NCBI GenBank assembly: GCA_937942475.1
Contig: CALDEP010000131.1
Coordinates: 1-35,464 of the forward strand
Source: an uncultured Aureispira sp.
GTDB lineage: Bacteria; Bacteroidota; Bacteroidia; Chitinophagales; Saprospiraceae
Direction: 5' to 3'
DNA length: 35,464 nt
The notes under the pieces are model-generated. The model worked only from the letters and a program-made list of their open reading frames with translations. It ran no database searches and was not told the origin of the DNA. A program made the position numbers and the translations under genes. This document shows positions 1 through 7,483 of the stretch, piece after piece. Position 1 is the first letter of the stretch; each line of letters starts with the position of its first letter.

Positions 1-2822
1 TCATCCAAAGAACGCAGTGGAGACAAATAACCTTCTGACACTTTCTGAGAAGGGAAATAAGTCTTGAAAAAGACTCTTGTACTTCCTTCTGGCTTGAAGG
101 GGTGTTTTGAAATCAATTTTTGACCTCGGTACCCTTTATTCAAAGCAGCCTCAGGATTAAAACGTAAAAGCAAGACAGAATTTGGTACTGGCGCAGAAGG
201 CGTAATTTCAAACTGCCATTTTGCTTTTTTCTGTATAGCAACATGCTTAATCTGACTTTTATTAAATGCCTTTTTTACAGCAGGTAATAAAGCTTCATAA
301 GGCGCATTCTTTGCATTATATTTAGAAGAGACGTCTTTTTTTCCTTTTTGGGGCTCTTGGACGACTTTTATTTTCTTCTTCTCCACTCTTGGTTTCTTTT
401 CTGGTACAGGAACTTCTTCGACTACTTCAGGCGTTTCTTTCTGAACGTCGATTGCTTCTTCTTTTGCAACAGGAGTTTCTTTTACTACTTCAGAAACGAC
501 TTCTTTAGCTTTAGGCGTTTCCGCTTTTGCAGGAGGCGTTTCTTTGGCTGCTTTAAAAGCAGCTTCTCTAGCCTTATTCATTTCTTCTTGCTCTGCAAAG
601 GTTAGTTCTCTTACTTCTGCTCGAACAGGAGGGCGATTTTCTTCATCCTCAGGATCTAATAATTCTAGATCAATTTGCTTTTTGTATTTATTGGCACCCA
701 AGACACGCACCCAAACCGTATCACCCATTTTGTAGGTCGTCGAACGAGATTTGATTTGGAACTTATTCTCACCTGGAACAAAATCATCAAACATTTTCTC
801 ATAACGAATCATTCCTTCACAGAAATTAGCTTTGATACTAACATAAATACCATGATCGGCAATTCCAGAGATCGTTCCAACAAAGTTTTCCCCAAGATGA
901 GATTCTAAGAATTCTGCTTGTTTGTACTTAACAGATTCTCTTTCCGCTTCCATGGCATCCCGTTCTTTTCTAGAAATGTGCTGACACAATTCTTCTAGTT
1001 TTTTAGGATTCATGCGATGGTTATTATCACTCAAGTAATCAAACAACACACGATGTCCCAAAACATCGGCATAACGTCGAATCGGAGAGGTAAAGTGCGA
1101 ATAGGTTTCGAAACCTAAACCATAATGACCAATATTGTCTGTCGCATAAACCGCTTTAGACATGGTACGAATCGCCAACTGTTGCAAAATATCGGCTTCT
1201 GGTTTCCCTTCTGCTTCTTTCAACATTTTACCATAAGCTTTTTTAACTTGCTCTGGAGATTCTACCTTCATTTTGTAGCCCATTTGACCTGCAAAATCAG
1301 TAAAACTTTGAACACGATCCATATCAGGCTCATCGTGAATACGATAAACCATAGGCCATTGAATGCCTGTTTTTTCGTGCAAGCCATGTATTAATGCTCC
1401 AACACGCTTGTTTGCCAACAACATAAAGTCCTCGACCAACATGTGAGCATCTTTACGTGATTTTAGGTATACTTCCAAGGGCACGCCTTTTTCATCTAGC
1501 TTGAAGCGAACTTCAGGCGATTCAAAGTTAATGGCTCCTTTTTTGAAACGTTGGGCACGTAATTTATGCGCCAAACCATTGACTAATTGTAGTTCTTGTG
1601 CATAATCACCTTCGCCCGATTCCAAGCGTTCTTGCGCTTCTTCGTAGGTAAATCGACGATCAGAATAAATAACTGTTTTTCCAAACCATTCATTGAGAAC
1701 CGTACCCTGTTTGTCCATTTCGAAGATAGCCGAGAAGGTTAGTTTTTCCTCTTCTGGACGAAGGGAACAAACGCCATTTGATAATTTCTCCGGCAACATC
1801 GGCAATACTCGATCGACCAAATAAACAGAGGTCGTTCTTTTTGCCGCTTCTTTATCCAACTCAGAACCAGGGACAACATAATGTCCAACATCTGCAATGT
1901 GAATACCGATTTCGTAATTCCCATTTTCTAATAATTCTAGAGACAAGGCATCATCAAAATCTTTGGCACTAGCAGGGTCAATTGTGAAAGTTGTGATTTC
2001 ACGCATATCTCTACGCTTGTCAATTTCACTTTGTTTGACTTCTGTATCAATCGCTGCATTTTCTTTCAAGACTTCTGGAGGGAACGTCAAATTGAATCCT
2101 TTTTGGATTAAAATAGACTTCATTTCAATATCATTGCCCCCTTCCGTTCCGAAGTAAGTTGTAACTTTTCCTTCTGGATTGCTCTTGTTGTCTGTAGCCC
2201 ATTTGATAATGTTGACCACTACTTTTGCGCCATCCTCAGCACCTTTTGGCAAGTGTTTGAGGGCAACAAAAATATCCGTTTGCATATTCTGATTATCAGG
2301 AATCACAAAAGCAAATTTATCAGATAAAGACAAGGTACCAATAAAGTTCTCAGATTTACGCTCAACAACTTCAACGACCTGACCTTCTGGTTTGTCTTTG
2401 CGTGCCATGTACCACGAAACTTCAACTCGGTCTCCATTTAGGGCACCCATTAGTTTGTGTCCAGGAACAAAAATGTCATGGTCTAGTTCTTCGCATATAA
2501 TATAAGCAGAACCACTACGAGTAGCGTCCACTCGACCAATGGCAGATTTAGCATCTGGATTGGTCTTTCTTTTATCTACTTTAGCTGCTTTATTCCATTT
2601 GTATTTACCACGACTGGCTTCTTCAATTTTGCCTTTTTCGACTAATTTGTCTAAAGTATGTTGAACAGAATCTCTAGAGTTCGTAATTCTTAATTTACTA
2701 ATAACGCCTTTGGCATCAAATCGTGAAGTGACTTGTTTACTAAACAGGTCAATTATTTTTTTCTCTAAAAGATGTACTGGTAAATTTTTACCTTTTTTAG
2801 AGTCGTTTTTTTTCTTTGTCAT
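1..2822 (-). CDS. rnr: Ribonuclease R with long C-terminal extension (3' end outside window)
   Basis: Processive 3'-5' exoribonuclease of the RNase II/R family, acting in the cytoplasm on structured RNA. The frame is open from ATG at 2822 to the window edge, at least 940 codons; the usual family length is about 700-830. In order I see a basic N-terminus (MTKKKNDSKKGK), a winged-helix region (about 15-75), cold-shock/OB domains (to about 250), the RNB catalytic block with DPASAKDFDDALS starting at Asp282 (metal-binding Asp cluster), the late RNB motif HFTSPIRRYADVLGHR, and an S1 domain (about 641-714, ENFVGTISGIADHGIYV). The protein then continues into a Glu/Lys/Pro/Val-rich linker (about 720-830) and a further folded-looking segment from about 835 that I do not recognise. 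The identity is certain; the function of the extension is unknown. Confidence 0.96.
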   Translation of the reverse strand, partial: MTKKKNDSKKGKNLPVHLLEKKIIDLFSKQVTSRFDAKGVISKLRITNSRDSVQHTLDKLVEKGKIEEASRGKYKWNKAAKVDKRKTNPDAKSAIGRVDATRSGSAYIICEELDHDIFVPGHKLMGALNGDRVEVSWYMARKDKPEGQVVEVVERKSENFIGTLSLSDKFAFVIPDNQNMQTDIFVALKHLPKGAEDGAKVVVNIIKWATDNKSNPEGKVTTYFGTEGGNDIEMKSILIQKGFNLTFPPEVLKENAAIDTEVKQSEIDKRRDMREITTFTIDPASAKDFDDALSLELLENGNYEIGIHIADVGHYVVPGSELDKEAAKRTTSVYLVDRVLPMLPEKLSNGVCSLRPEEEKLTFSAIFEMDKQGTVLNEWFGKTVIYSDRRFTYEEAQERLESGEGDYAQELQLVNGLAHKLRAQRFKKGAINFESPEVRFKLDEKGVPLEVYLKSRKDAHMLVEDFMLLANKRVGALIHGLHEKTGIQWPMVYRIHDEPDMDRVQSFTDFAGQMGYKMKVESPEQVKKAYGKMLKEAEGKPEADILQQLAIRTMSKAVYATDNIGHYGLGFETYSHFTSPIRRYADVLGHRVLFDYLSDNNHRMNPKKLEELCQHISRKERDAMEAERESVKYKQAEFLESHLGENFVGTISGIADHGIYVSIKANFCEGMIRYEKMFDDFVPGENKFQIKSRSTTYKMGDTVWVRVLGANKYKKQIDLELLDPEDEENRPPVRAEVRELTFAEQEEMNKAREAAFKAAKETPPAKAETPKAKEVVSEVVKETPVAKEEAIDVQKETPEVVEEVPVPEKKPRVEKKKIKVVQEPQKGKKDVSSKYNAKNAPYEALLPAVKKAFNKSQIKHVAIQKKAKWQFEITPSAPVPNSVLLLRFNPEAALNKGYRGQKLISKHPFKPEGSTRVFFKTYFPSQKVSEGYLSPLRSLD

Positions 2823-2913
2823 TAATTTTTATTTCTGATTGGGCTAGTAAGGATTTTATTTGTAGGCTATTTTTTTTGTAAGCCTTTTTTAGTATTGTAT
2901 AGCTTTGTGTTGG

Positions 2914-3076
2914 TTAGGAATGGTCAAAAAATAAGTTGAACAAAATTTGAAGCTAGATTTTTGTTTCTAATTTAGCTAAAGATGAGAAGTGTAGCGAGCT
3001 ACACGCCCGATTTTTTAGTGAAATTTGAGGCAAAAAGATTATTCAAATGTTCAAGTTATTTTTTTACTGTTCCTAA
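2914..3076. repeat. Palindromic MITE-like element, TTAGGAA family, full copy
   Basis: This fills most of the 2823-3174 spacer between the RNase R start and the end of the His-rich gene. The two halves are imperfect inverted copies. The left end reads ttaggaatggtcaaaaaata and the right end, reverse-complemented, reads ttaggaacagtaaaaaaata; both continue with a(g/c)ttgaaca. The centre holds the perfect hairpin core gtgtagcgagctacac. A second, partial member lies at the right edge of the window (35322 onward). It encodes nothing. A non-autonomous transposable element or a large REP-like hairpin are both possible; no target duplication is obvious. Confidence 0.6.
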
Positions 3077-3174
3077 AGCACGAATCGCTATGTCCTTAGT
3101 AGTTATAGTGTTTTTGTGTTAAAATGTATTAAATCAATACTTTGTAGCATTTTTTATAAAAGCCGTGAAGTATT

Positions 3175-3828
3175 TTAAATAGGAACAATTTCTCCGTCGC
3201 CCGTTAATTGTAGCGTAATATGGATGTGATTGTCTTTAGAAGATACTGGAGTGGTATTTCCCTTAGCGTCTAAGCGTCCTTCTGCACAACTAAACAGCCA
3301 AGTAGGGCTGATGGTGCAAACCATTTGATACAACCCATCCTGATTGTATTTAGTTCCCGCAATTTTTTGTTTGTCAATTAAAACGCCCGTTTTGGAAAAA
3401 GTAGTCAAATAATAAGTGGAGCCCTCAATGCCTGCTTCCCAAAAAACAATCGCAAAAAAGTCGTGGGTATCTGGCATTGCAAAACAAGGCATATACTCTG
3501 TATATTCATCCACAACAGCATCTTTGTCTAAGACAAAATTGAACATCCAAGTGGCTGATAAAGGATCTGCTTTTTGGCTAATCAAGCGTTGTGTGTCAGA
3601 GGTAATGGTGTAAGGCAATTCTACCAGTGGAAAAAACTGAATAAAGTTCTCAAAAGTAATTCGATTCGCTTTTTTTTCTGGTATGATTCGAACCTTATCG
3701 GTTTTGAATTCTTCAATATCGTCGATTACATCATGTTGATGATCTTCGTGATTACAATCTGGACCACAGTCGTGATCGTGGTGGTGGTGATTTCCGTCGT
3801 CTTTATGATAAACTTTGATTGGTTTCAT
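3175..3828 (-). CDS. Unknown protein with His/Cys-rich N-terminus
   Basis: A 217-residue soluble protein with no signal peptide or membrane segment. Residues 14-32 are packed with His, Asp and Cys (HHHHDHDCGPDCNHEDHQH), a likely binding site for Zn, Ni, Cu or Co; similar His-rich tails occur in metallochaperones such as SlyD and CobW-type GTPases, but no such domain is present here. The remaining roughly 170 residues are mixed alpha/beta and do not match a family I know. It lies alone, downstream of a lipoprotein gene on the same strand and separated from it by about 250 bp. Metal storage, sensing or delivery is a guess from composition only. Confidence 0.75.
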   Translation of the reverse strand: MKPIKVYHKDDGNHHHHDHDCGPDCNHEDHQHDVIDDIEEFKTDKVRIIPEKKANRITFENFIQFFPLVELPYTITSDTQRLISQKADPLSATWMFNFVLDKDAVVDEYTEYMPCFAMPDTHDFFAIVFWEAGIEGSTYYLTTFSKTGVLIDKQKIAGTKYNQDGLYQMVCTISPTWLFSCAEGRLDAKGNTTPVSSKDNHIHITLQLTGDGEIVPI

Positions 3829-4075
3829 TGTCTGCTTATGCTTTTATAGTTCGGACTTAGTTATAAAACTAGTGTGAACTTAGAATTTTATATTTTAATA
3901 TAATCTACTTGGTGTTTGATCTTAGTCGTTAGTAATTAGTTACTTACGATTTGTTATCTATGCCTTATTCCTGGATTTCAAGAGTACTATTTTCTTTCTG
4001 CTACACAAAATTTATTATTAAGTCTTGTGTCTTTTATTCTTTAGGGACAAATTTCCGCTTTTTTTTATAGAAAAA

Positions 4076-4588
4076 CTACTGTTCTCGTATATTTTCGGTC
4101 TTTATTTCTTTTTCTTCTAAATAGATAAACACTTTTTGCTTGCGCCAGGTTGCGTGAATGGTCGTTCCATTTTTCAAAACTTTGTGCCATTGGTTCTGTT
4201 TACTGTTTTTTTGCTCCCCAAAATAGTCCTTAATAGTTTGTTCAGCGGCATCTTTGCTTTTGTGCAAAATATTGATTTCTGCCAAAGCTTTTTCACCTGT
4301 TTTATCAAACAAATAATAGATAGAAGTATACTGTTCCGTCTCTAGATCTTCGGTATAAACCTCTCTTGGTGTTTCTTGAACAGAATTAACAATATATGCC
4401 TTATTTCTAAGTTTAAGCACCGCACTTTGAGCCATTCCAAGTTCAATGTTTTTGATAACATCTGGCAAGTATTGTTCTTGGCTGTCTGAATTGGCTTTAC
4501 TTCCGACACAAGCAGAAAATATGGTTATTATCAAAATAAAAAAGCCACTAAATAAAGTAAGTAAAGGTGTAGACGTGTGATTTTTCAT
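4076..4588 (-). CDS. Putative lipoprotein, unknown function
   Basis: A 170-residue protein with a lipoprotein-type signal: basic start (MKNHTS), hydrophobic stretch, and lipobox IFSAC with Cys27 as the probable lipidation site. The mature part is charged and contains IELGMAQSAVLKLRNKAY, reminiscent of the short 'G-M-s-x-x-x-V' helix of SmpA/BamE-like or DUF-type lipoproteins, followed by a beta-rich segment (YTSIYYLFD...ALAEINILHKS). The resemblance is weak and I do not assign a family. Expected location is the periplasmic face of the inner or outer membrane. It appears to be transcribed alone; the upstream spacer holds a block of mini-hairpins (4670-4781). Confidence 0.75.
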   Translation of the reverse strand: MKNHTSTPLLTLFSGFFILIITIFSACVGSKANSDSQEQYLPDVIKNIELGMAQSAVLKLRNKAYIVNSVQETPREVYTEDLETEQYTSIYYLFDKTGEKALAEINILHKSKDAAEQTIKDYFGEQKNSKQNQWHKVLKNGTTIHATWRKQKVFIYLEEKEIKTENIREQ

Positions 4589-4669
4589 AAGGTGTGTTTA
4601 TGAAGTTGTTTAGAATTAAAGATTTCTAATAATATGTTTTTTTAGAACTAAGTCTAACATTCTTAAAAA

Positions 4670-4781
4670 GGGCATCGCCCTGACACTATTTCTAAGGGCA
4701 TCGCCCTGACACTACTTTTAACAAAAACAAAAAAAGATAAAAGGAGCATCGCTCCGCCACCATTTCTAGGAGCCTCGTTCC
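4670..4781. repeat. Four REP-like mini-hairpins in two pairs
   Basis: Four short GC-rich palindromes stand out in an AT-rich spacer. gggcatcgccc followed by tgacact occurs at 4670-4680 and 4696-4706, then ggagcatcgctcc (4743-4755) and ggagcctcgttcc (4769-4781), each followed by a (c/g)(c/g)caccattt-like tail. The two pairs share the layout palindrome, then CNCA/GACAC, then ATTT(CTA), so they look like diverged copies of one unit of about 26 bp. The spacer lies between the divergent-free ends of two minus-strand genes. REP/BIME-like sequence, or transcript-processing hairpins, are possible roles. Confidence 0.6.
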
Positions 4782-4859
4782 GGCACCATTTGTCCGAGAA
4801 ACAAAATCATCGAAAAGAAAATTTAGACACGCTCTTAACTCTAAACAACCTCTATACAA

Positions 4860-5459
4860 TCAATGATTCGATTTAGTTTTTAAAACATAAGTTGCTTGTC
4901 TAAAAAAGAACAAAACAGATTTGCTAGATTCCTCCACCAATTCCATTCCCAATTCATCAAAGGTAGCTTTCCATTCCAAATCAGATTTGTTTTGATAAGT
5001 CATACTAGAATGCCCTAAATTAACAAGCGTATCCATCGCATAAGTCATGTATTGCTGTATCTTATTACTATAAATATCTTCAATAATAATAATTTTTTTG
5101 GCAACACGAGCCGTTTCTTTTAATACAGGGACTGGATCAGGCGTATGATGTAGAACGGTCAATAAAAGTGCGGTATCAAATACTTTCTCTTCAAAGGGCA
5201 TTGATAAACCATCGTAAACAATGACGTTTACATCAGGCATAATCGCTAAATCAGCAACATCCAAAGGCGTACAGGGGAAATCTTGTTGGCGCAAGGTATG
5301 TGTAATCATACCATTACCACAGCCTATATCCAAGTTTTTTTCATTCTTATCTAAATGAGGAAGAACAGATTTCAGTTTGTTGTGAATCCATTTTTTGCCT
5401 AGACTACTAGCATAAAATTTGCCAATCAGGTCAAATTTACGGATGATTTGAAGCAGCAT
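4860..5459 (-). CDS. Class I SAM-dependent methyltransferase
   Basis: A 199-residue cytoplasmic protein of the Methyltransf_11/UbiE-like type. The SAM-binding motif I is LDIGCGNGMITHTLRQ (about 43-58), the acidic end of the second strand is in the TPLDVADL region, and motif IV/post-motif segments are visible as FDTALLLTVLHHTPDPVPVLKETARVAKKIIIIEDIY. The length is typical of a minimal Rossmann methyltransferase. The substrate cannot be told from sequence: the C-terminal part (SMTYQNKSDLEWKATFDELGMEL) is generic and the neighbours (lipoprotein, amidohydrolase) give no pathway. The start ATG at 5459 is the first in frame and gives the usual amphipathic N-terminal helix. Confidence 0.88.
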   Translation of the reverse strand: MLLQIIRKFDLIGKFYASSLGKKWIHNKLKSVLPHLDKNEKNLDIGCGNGMITHTLRQQDFPCTPLDVADLAIMPDVNVIVYDGLSMPFEEKVFDTALLLTVLHHTPDPVPVLKETARVAKKIIIIEDIYSNKIQQYMTYAMDTLVNLGHSSMTYQNKSDLEWKATFDELGMELVEESSKSVLFFFRQATYVLKTKSNH

Positions 5460-5502
5460 ATCGAGGATTAAAATTATAAAGAATAGAATAGATAATATCT
5501 AA

Positions 5503-5732
5503 GTACAGGACAAAAAATAATTGAAAATATTTTACAGCTCAAATCTACCCAAAACTGGGAATTAGATCGCTTCGCTTTTAGATTCTAGATCGCTACGCTG
5601 TTAGATTTTAGACCCAATTGAGCTTTAATTGGGTCTAAAATCTAAGATCTAAAAGCGGAGCGATCTAAAATCTAATAAAATGTTAAGTAGATTCGATATT
5701 TTATTAGATAAAAATTTTTTTGTCCTGTACAT
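5503..5732. mobile_element. MITE-like element, GGACAAAA family, copy A
   Basis: A non-coding 230-bp element in the 5460-5974 spacer. The 15-bp terminal inverted repeats are exact: gtacaggacaaaaaa at 5503-5517 and its complement at 5718-5732. Inside are nested palindromes: ttagattttagacccaatt (5601-5619) pairs with 5627-5645, and an outer arm containing ttagatcgcttcgctttta pairs with its near complement around 5647-5668. The right half, reverse-complemented, aligns closely with the left half of the element at 11988-12198. The 8-bp word gataatat flanks it on both sides (5491-5498, 5738-5745) but is set back by 4-5 bp, so target duplication is only possible. No ORF inside; mobilisation would need a transposase elsewhere. 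Confidence 0.8.
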
Positions 5733-5888
5733 AAAGATAATATATAAGTTGCAATTTTACACAAATTCAGTTGACAGGCGAAAAGATTAGCGTATTAAAA
5801 TTGTAAAAAGATAGACACCGAATCCTTAGGATCTTTTTTGTTGTACGTTATTAAATGCTAAAAAAAGCTTATTAATATAAAAAAAATG

Positions 5889-5936
5889 CCCCCCTAGAAA
5901 CCGCCCTAATGAAAAAGGCTATAGTCTCTAGGAGGG
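5889..5936 (-). terminator. Probable terminator of the amidohydrolase gene
   Basis: An imperfect stem: cccccctag at 5889-5897 pairs with ctaggaggg at 5928-5936 (one mismatch), with a bulged interior. Read on the minus strand it follows the amidohydrolase stop by about 40 bp and is followed by ATTTTTTTTATATT, the expected U-tract. Confidence 0.65.
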
Positions 5937-5974
5937 ACAAAGTAGGTTTGACCTGACTTTTTAGAAATTTATCC

Positions 5975-7258
5975 TTAGTCCTTCAACTGTTCCAACTGCT
6001 TTTTTAAAGCCGCTTGTGTATAGTATTTTCCTTTAAAAACAATGCCCTCAATCTTACTGGTATTCTTAATAGCATCCAAAGGGTTTTCCGTTAATAAAAC
6101 TAGGTCAGATTGACAACCCACTTTGATGGTGCCCCAAGTTTTTTCTTCGCCAAATAATTTAGCTAGATTATAAGAAGTCGCTTTTAGAATATCATAATTA
6201 GAAACTTCTGCATCTGCATAATGCTGCATCTCAGCATGAAGGCCAAAACCAGGGATTCCATAAAGACCAGAGGCATCGGCACCCAAAATTAATTGCCCAC
6301 CTTGTCTATAAATAAAACCTAAATATTGTAAGCGACTCTTAAAGCGTTGTGCAGAAATACTACGCTCTTTTGCAAGTCCTTCTTCGGACATTTCCGCTTC
6401 ATGCTTGGCGATATCTGCCTCCCAATCTTTAATCCAAGACGCAGGAATGAACTCTACGCCCGCTCTTTTTCTCAGTGTTGCATTTTCTACCTGTCCTGTA
6501 TAATTCCAGCCAAAGGTTGGACAATGATAAACATTCCCTGCTAGGCTTGCATCGATGGCATGTTGTATTTCTTCCATTGATTTTAAGGTGAAAAAACCGC
6601 CCAAATGCTCTATACTTTGAAAAACGCCAGAGTTACTAACATTAAAAATACCAATATTAGAAGGACAATGTCCCGCTAAAGGAAGCTGATATTTGCGAGC
6701 TGCTCCAACCAAATAATCAAAGGTGTTTTGATCTTTAACACTCATTACTTTGACAAAATCATAGCCAGATGCTTTATGCTGTGCTAATAAATCTTGCGCC
6801 ATTTGAGGGCTAAGACTATCCTTACGACTGACGACAGGAGTAGAAAGATATAGTCTAGGAGTAAATTCAGCCTCTTTATCAATGTCCAAATGCCAAGCCT
6901 CTCCACGCATGGATCGCAAGGTGGTTACACCAGCCATTAAATTCATTAGAAAAACACGTTTTAAGTCTTTCTTTTCGGGTAAATGAACGTGCGCATCAGA
7001 ATAGGAAGGGGCTAAAAACTTGTTTCGACCATCTATTCGACCTAAGTTATAGGTACTGGTATCTTGGTCGGTATGTCGTCTTACTTGTGTGATAACACCG
7101 TTTTCAAGCACCACATCTCGATGTTCCAAGGCTTTGTTGATGTGCATAGGAATAACCGTGACATCTTCGATTAGAAGGCGTTGGCTTGTGTTGGGGGCTT
7201 GCGCTTGTAATTTACAAATAAAAACAAGGGAGAGGACGGTGCCTAAAATTAGTTTCAT
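5975..7258 (-). CDS. Exported amidohydrolase-family protein
   Basis: A metal-dependent hydrolase of the imidazolonepropionase/prolidase-like branch of the amidohydrolase superfamily, 427 residues from the start I prefer. An upstream in-frame TTG (7300) would add 14 residues ahead of MKLILGTVLSLVFICKLQAQ, a clean signal peptide beginning at ATG 7258, so the ATG start fits better. The N-terminal beta-sandwich part (VVLENGVITQV) leads into the first metal-binding motif DAHVHL (His90, His92), followed by AGVTTLRSM, LAGHCP, SIEHLGG and the late Asp in LGADASG, then the usual C-terminal VGCQSDLVLLTENPLD return to the small domain. Expected location is periplasm. The substrate (peptide, cyclic amide or other) is not determined. 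It is monocistronic between two hairpins. Confidence 0.9.
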   Translation of the reverse strand: MKLILGTVLSLVFICKLQAQAPNTSQRLLIEDVTVIPMHINKALEHRDVVLENGVITQVRRHTDQDTSTYNLGRIDGRNKFLAPSYSDAHVHLPEKKDLKRVFLMNLMAGVTTLRSMRGEAWHLDIDKEAEFTPRLYLSTPVVSRKDSLSPQMAQDLLAQHKASGYDFVKVMSVKDQNTFDYLVGAARKYQLPLAGHCPSNIGIFNVSNSGVFQSIEHLGGFFTLKSMEEIQHAIDASLAGNVYHCPTFGWNYTGQVENATLRKRAGVEFIPASWIKDWEADIAKHEAEMSEEGLAKERSISAQRFKSRLQYLGFIYRQGGQLILGADASGLYGIPGFGLHAEMQHYADAEVSNYDILKATSYNLAKLFGEEKTWGTIKVGCQSDLVLLTENPLDAIKNTSKIEGIVFKGKYYTQAALKKQLEQLKD

Positions 7259-7405
7259 TGGATGATTATTTTTTAAGGATTGTAAAAATGATTCTTCCAA
7301 AGATAGAAATAACTAATTTTTTAGTTGTAAAAAGTGTTGTTTTGTATAAACATTAAGTTAGTTGTTAATAGACGTTAAAAGGGGAGGAGTATTTCTCTTA
7401 AAAAT

Positions 7406-7440
7406 AGAATGCCAAACACATTGAGCGTGTTTGGCATTCT
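7406..7440 (-). terminator. Strong rho-independent terminator
   Basis: A perfect 14-bp stem: agaatgccaaacac (7406-7419), loop attgagc, complement at 7427-7440. On the minus strand it follows the 588-residue protein gene by about 45 bp and is followed by ATTTTTA, so it ends that transcript ahead of the amidohydrolase gene. Confidence 0.85.
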
Positions 7441-7483
7441 AAGTATAGTGAAACATAAATCTTAACCGCATGATAATTAAAAA

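Noticed and set aside
5491-5745. Flanking gataatat words as an 8-bp target duplication of the element at 5503
   Set aside because: They stand 4-5 bp away from the terminal repeats and the region is AT-rich, so chance is likely; kept only as a possibility.
7259-7300. Longer amidohydrolase reading frame starting with TTG at 7300
   Set aside because: The 14 added residues sit before a perfect signal peptide that begins at ATG 7258.
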